The notes under the pieces were generated by a model, which searched no databases, had not been told where the DNA came from, and saw only the letters and a list, made by a program, of their open reading frames with translations. Source: an uncultured Bacteroides sp. (lineage in GTDB: Bacteria > Bacteroidota > Bacteroidia > Bacteroidales > Bacteroidaceae). From it: a stretch of DNA of 8,518 bases. Where the stretch lies: the NCBI GenBank assembly GCA_905203765.1, contig CAJKXC010000084.1, positions 1 through 8,518 of the forward strand, in the 5' to 3' direction. The translations under genes were made by a program, and so were the position numbers. The stretch's first letter is position 1; every line of letters begins with the position of its first letter. Positions 6,237 to 8,518 of the stretch are shown one piece after another.

Positions 6237-8329
6237 TTCTTTATTCCATTTCTTATTAATAATGCGTCGATTGTCGGTTCTTGTCCGCGGAAGCGTTTGT
6301 ATAGTGTCATCGGGTGTTCCGTGCCCCCTTTGGAAAGGATGTTTTCACGAAAAGAGGCGGCTACTTCCGGGTTGAAAATGCCTTTCTGCTTGAAGAGTGA
6401 GAAGGCATCGGCGTCCAATACTTCCGCCCATTTGTAGCTGTAATATCCGGCGGAATATCCACCGGCAAAGATATGCGAGAACTGGGCGCTCATGCACGTT
6501 CCTTCTACGGACGGAAGAATCTGCGCTTTGGCCCATGCTTCTTTTTCGTATGCTATAACATCCCCCTCAAACGGTTGGTTGCGTGTGTACCAGGCCATAT
6601 CCAGCAGTCCGAAGCTGACTTGGCGCAGGCAGGCGTATGCAGTGTTGAAGTTGGATGAGTCGACGATGCGTTGTACCAGTTCGTCGGGTATCAGTTCTCC
6701 GGTCTGATAATGGCGGGCGAAGGTGTGCAGAAACTCTTTCTCAATGGCAAAGTTCTCCATGAATTGAGAGGGGAGTTCCACAAAATCCCAATAAACATTG
6801 GTGCCGCTCAGTCCTTCGTAGGTAGAGTTGGCAAACATACCATGCAGGCTGTGTCCGAACTCATGCAGGAAGGTTTCTACTTCGCCGAAGGTCAGCAAGG
6901 CGGGTTTATCCTGCGTCGGTTTGGTGAAGTTCATCACGATGGATACGTGCGGACGGCTGTTCTCTCCGGTCTTTTCGTCTATCCACTGACCTTTGTAACT
7001 TGTCATCCAGGCACCCGAACGCTTGCCGGCTCTGGGGTGGAAGTCGGTATAGAATACGGCAAGGAACTTACCGTCTTTATCGAATACTTCGTAAGCATCC
7101 ACATCTTTGTGATATACGGGGATGTCGGGATTCTTTTTGAATGTGATGCCGTATAGCTTGGTTGCCAGGCCGAAAACGCCTTCCTTCACCTTGCTCAGTT
7201 CAAAGTAGGGGCGGAGCATTTCGTCGTCGATATTGAATTTACGGTCTTTCAACTTCTGTGAATAGTAAGCCCAGTCCCACGGCATCAGCACGAAGTCCTC
7301 TCCCTGTTCCTGGCGGGCAAGGGCCTGCACTTCGGCATATTCCTGGCGGGCGGTCGGGGTATAGGCATCCAGAAGCTGGTTCAGCAGATTGTAAACGGCA
7401 TCCGTGTTTTGTGCCATCCGCTCTTGCAGGTTGTATTCTGCAAAGTTATCGTAGCCCAGCAACTGTGCTATCTCCATATGTACGTTGACAATCCGCTTCA
7501 CTATATCCAGATTGTTGTAGTCGTTGTCATGGGTACACTTCGTGTTGTAGGCCATGTACATTTCACGGCGCAGGTCGCGGTTGTCTGCGTACGTCATAAA
7601 AGGACTGTAGCTGGGAGCGTGCAGGGTGAATACCCAGCCTTCCGTCTCTTTTTCTTTGGCAGTTTCGGCAGCAGCCTCTATGGCGCTTTCCGGCAGACCG
7701 GCCAGTTGTGCTTCTTCCGTCAGCACCAGTTTGTACCCGTTGGTTTCTTTCAGGTTGTTTTGGCTGAATTGCAAGGTCAGCAGGCTGAGCTCTTTGCATA
7801 AGGCACGGTATTTCTCTTTGTCTTCTCCTTGCAGGTTGGCGCCGTTGCGCACGAAGCCTTTGTAAATCTCTTCCAGCAGCTTGGTTTGCTCCGGGGTGAG
7901 ATTTTCTTTGTCCTGCTGTTCGTAGACGGCTTTGATGCGGGCGAACAACTCCTCGTTCAGGCTGATATTGTTCTCGTGCTCGCTCATCAGCGGCATGATT
8001 TCTTTGGCAAGTTCCTGCAGGTCGTCATTCGTCTCTGCGCCCAGCAGGTTGCCGAATACGGTGTTGACGCGTTGGAGCAACTCGCCGGACTTTTCATAAG
8101 CCAGTACGGTGTTCTCAAAACTCGGGGCTTCCGGGTTATTGACGATGGCATCTATTTCTGCATTCTGGCGGCGTATGCCTTCACGGATGGCAGGTTCATA
8201 GTCTCCGGTCTTTATCTTATCGAAGGGGATTGTACCGTGAGGAGCCGTATATGTCTCAAAAAATGGGTTCTGAGCCTGTATATTATTCATAAAACAAAGC
8301 AATATTAGCGTTAGTGTATACTTTATCAT
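6233..8329 (-). CDS. dcp: Secreted M3 family peptidase (Dcp-like peptidyl-dipeptidase)
   Basis: This is a 698-residue zinc metallopeptidase. Numbered from the chosen start at 8329, the zinc site is HEFGH (489-493) with E518 in WDFVELPSQFMENFA, 29 residues after the first histidine as in thimet-type peptidases. The substrate loop GGYSAGYYSYKW lies at about 624-635. The N-terminal part (NPFF, DYEPAIREGI, FENTVLAYEKSGELL) resembles E. coli Dcp, which removes dipeptides from C-termini. Oligopeptidase A is the alternative. The first 20 residues (MIKYTLTLILL to NNIQAQ) look like a Sec signal peptide, with cleavage near IQA or AQ, which points to the periplasm. An ATG 12 codons upstream (8365) is rejected because it lies in the -33 promoter element. 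The gene is first in the five-gene cluster. Confidence 0.94.
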   Translation of the reverse strand: MIKYTLTLILLCFMNNIQAQNPFFETYTAPHGTIPFDKIKTGDYEPAIREGIRRQNAEIDAIVNNPEAPSFENTVLAYEKSGELLQRVNTVFGNLLGAETNDDLQELAKEIMPLMSEHENNISLNEELFARIKAVYEQQDKENLTPEQTKLLEEIYKGFVRNGANLQGEDKEKYRALCKELSLLTLQFSQNNLKETNGYKLVLTEEAQLAGLPESAIEAAAETAKEKETEGWVFTLHAPSYSPFMTYADNRDLRREMYMAYNTKCTHDNDYNNLDIVKRIVNVHMEIAQLLGYDNFAEYNLQERMAQNTDAVYNLLNQLLDAYTPTARQEYAEVQALARQEQGEDFVLMPWDWAYYSQKLKDRKFNIDDEMLRPYFELSKVKEGVFGLATKLYGITFKKNPDIPVYHKDVDAYEVFDKDGKFLAVFYTDFHPRAGKRSGAWMTSYKGQWIDEKTGENSRPHVSIVMNFTKPTQDKPALLTFGEVETFLHEFGHSLHGMFANSTYEGLSGTNVYWDFVELPSQFMENFAIEKEFLHTFARHYQTGELIPDELVQRIVDSSNFNTAYACLRQVSFGLLDMAWYTRNQPFEGDVIAYEKEAWAKAQILPSVEGTCMSAQFSHIFAGGYSAGYYSYKWAEVLDADAFSLFKQKGIFNPEVAASFRENILSKGGTEHPMTLYKRFRGQEPTIDALLIRNGIKK

Positions 8330-8333
8330 CTTA

Positions 8334-8366
8334 CAAAGGTTTGATAAAAAATGAACTAACTGCAAA
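8334..8366 (-). promoter_or_regulatory. Candidate promoter for the M3 peptidase operon
   Basis: On the minus strand, TTTG (8366-8363), 21 bases, then AACCTTTG (8341-8334) resembles the Bacteroides promoter with one mismatch at the first -7 base. Transcription would start at about 8328-8327, practically at the ATG at 8329, so the transcript would be nearly leaderless or the true start site is slightly upstream. The -33 element lies just beyond the T tract of the gap terminator. No other promoter-like sequence is seen between that terminator and the gene. Confidence 0.45.
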
Positions 8367-8371
8367 ATTGC

Positions 8372-8411
8372 AAAAAAAATAGGCGACTTCTATAGAAGCC
8401 GCCTATTTTTT
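8372..8411 (-). terminator. Intrinsic terminator of gap
   Basis: ATAGGCGACTTC (8379-8390) and GAAGCCGCCTAT (8395-8406) form a 12-position stem around a TATA loop. On the minus strand the only non-Watson-Crick position is a G-U pair. On the plus strand the same position is an A-C mismatch. Flanking A and T runs extend the stem. The minus-strand T tract is eight long (8379-8372). It lies about 20 bases after the gap stop codon. The plus-strand T run (8406-8411) would allow weaker termination in the other direction, but no plus-strand gene arrives here. Confidence 0.9.
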
Positions 8412-8430
8412 ATTATTTTCTAACTGTATA

Positions 8431-8518
8431 TTAGCAGTTAACTGATGCCATATGAGCGATCAGGTCAAGAACCTTGTTAGAATAACCGATTTCGTTATCA
8501 TACCAAGATACAACCTTA
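8431..8518 (-). CDS. gap: Glyceraldehyde-3-phosphate dehydrogenase, C-terminal fragment
   Basis: The last 28 codons and the TAA stop (8433-8431) of a gene that runs past the right edge. The translation begins with KVVSWYDNEIGYSNKVLDLI and ends in HMASVNC. WYDNEIGYSNKVLDL is the nearly invariant C-terminal block of type I GAPDH, the glycolytic enzyme that oxidises glyceraldehyde-3-phosphate with NAD and phosphate. The catalytic domain and start lie outside the window. The stop is followed within about 20 bases by a strong hairpin terminator. Confidence 0.95.
   Translation of the reverse strand, partial: KVVSWYDNEIGYSNKVLDLIAHMASVNC

Noticed and set aside
8330..8365. A 12-codon upstream start for the M3 peptidase at 8365.
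   Set aside because: It overlaps the -33 promoter element and would place polar and cysteine-containing residues before a clear signal peptide that starts at 8329.

Overview
The window looks like a piece of a Bacteroides (Bacteroidales) chromosome. Three things support this. The promoters match the Bacteroides pattern TTTG, about 19-21 bases, TAnnTTTG. Gene starts lack strong Shine-Dalgarno sequences. The protein set includes a DUF4847-type lipoprotein with an acidic stretch after the lipid cysteine. I see no insertion sequences, phage genes, CRISPR arrays or other signs of recent transfer. It reads as ordinary, tightly packed core genome.

Layout: positions 1-48 hold the 5' half of a tRNA-Tyr gene on the minus strand, cut by the window edge. 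Positions 111-1418, also minus, hold a membrane-anchored TPR protein followed by ribH (lumazine synthase), with a terminator-like hairpin between them. Positions 1419-1653 are a divergent promoter region. To its right, recF and a DciA-like gene (DUF721) run on the plus strand with an ATGA start/stop overlap. They meet, tail to tail with a 14-base overlap, the end of a five-gene minus-strand cluster covering 3040-8329. In transcription order that cluster is a secreted M3 peptidase (Dcp-like), a DUF4847 lipoprotein, a dCMP deaminase, an S41 C-terminal processing protease and 5-formyltetrahydrofolate cyclo-ligase. Its junctions are a 4-base overlap, a 15-base gap, a 16-base gap and an 86-base overlap, so it is very probably one operon. 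At the right edge a strong hairpin terminator ends gap (GAPDH), of which only the last 28 codons are in the window.

How the genes work together: recF and the DciA-like gene serve replication fork maintenance and helicase loading. In the five-gene cluster, dCMP deaminase supplies dUMP, and the cyclo-ligase returns 5-formyl-THF to the folate pool that supports thymidylate synthesis. The two proteases and the lipoprotein act in the cell envelope. The envelope and nucleotide genes share transcription, but no direct functional link can be read from the sequence. I found no previously undescribed system. The points most worth a second look are the 86-base protease/cyclo-ligase overlap with an A7 run, the attenuator-like hairpin before ribH, and the lipoprotein translationally coupled to the M3 peptidase.
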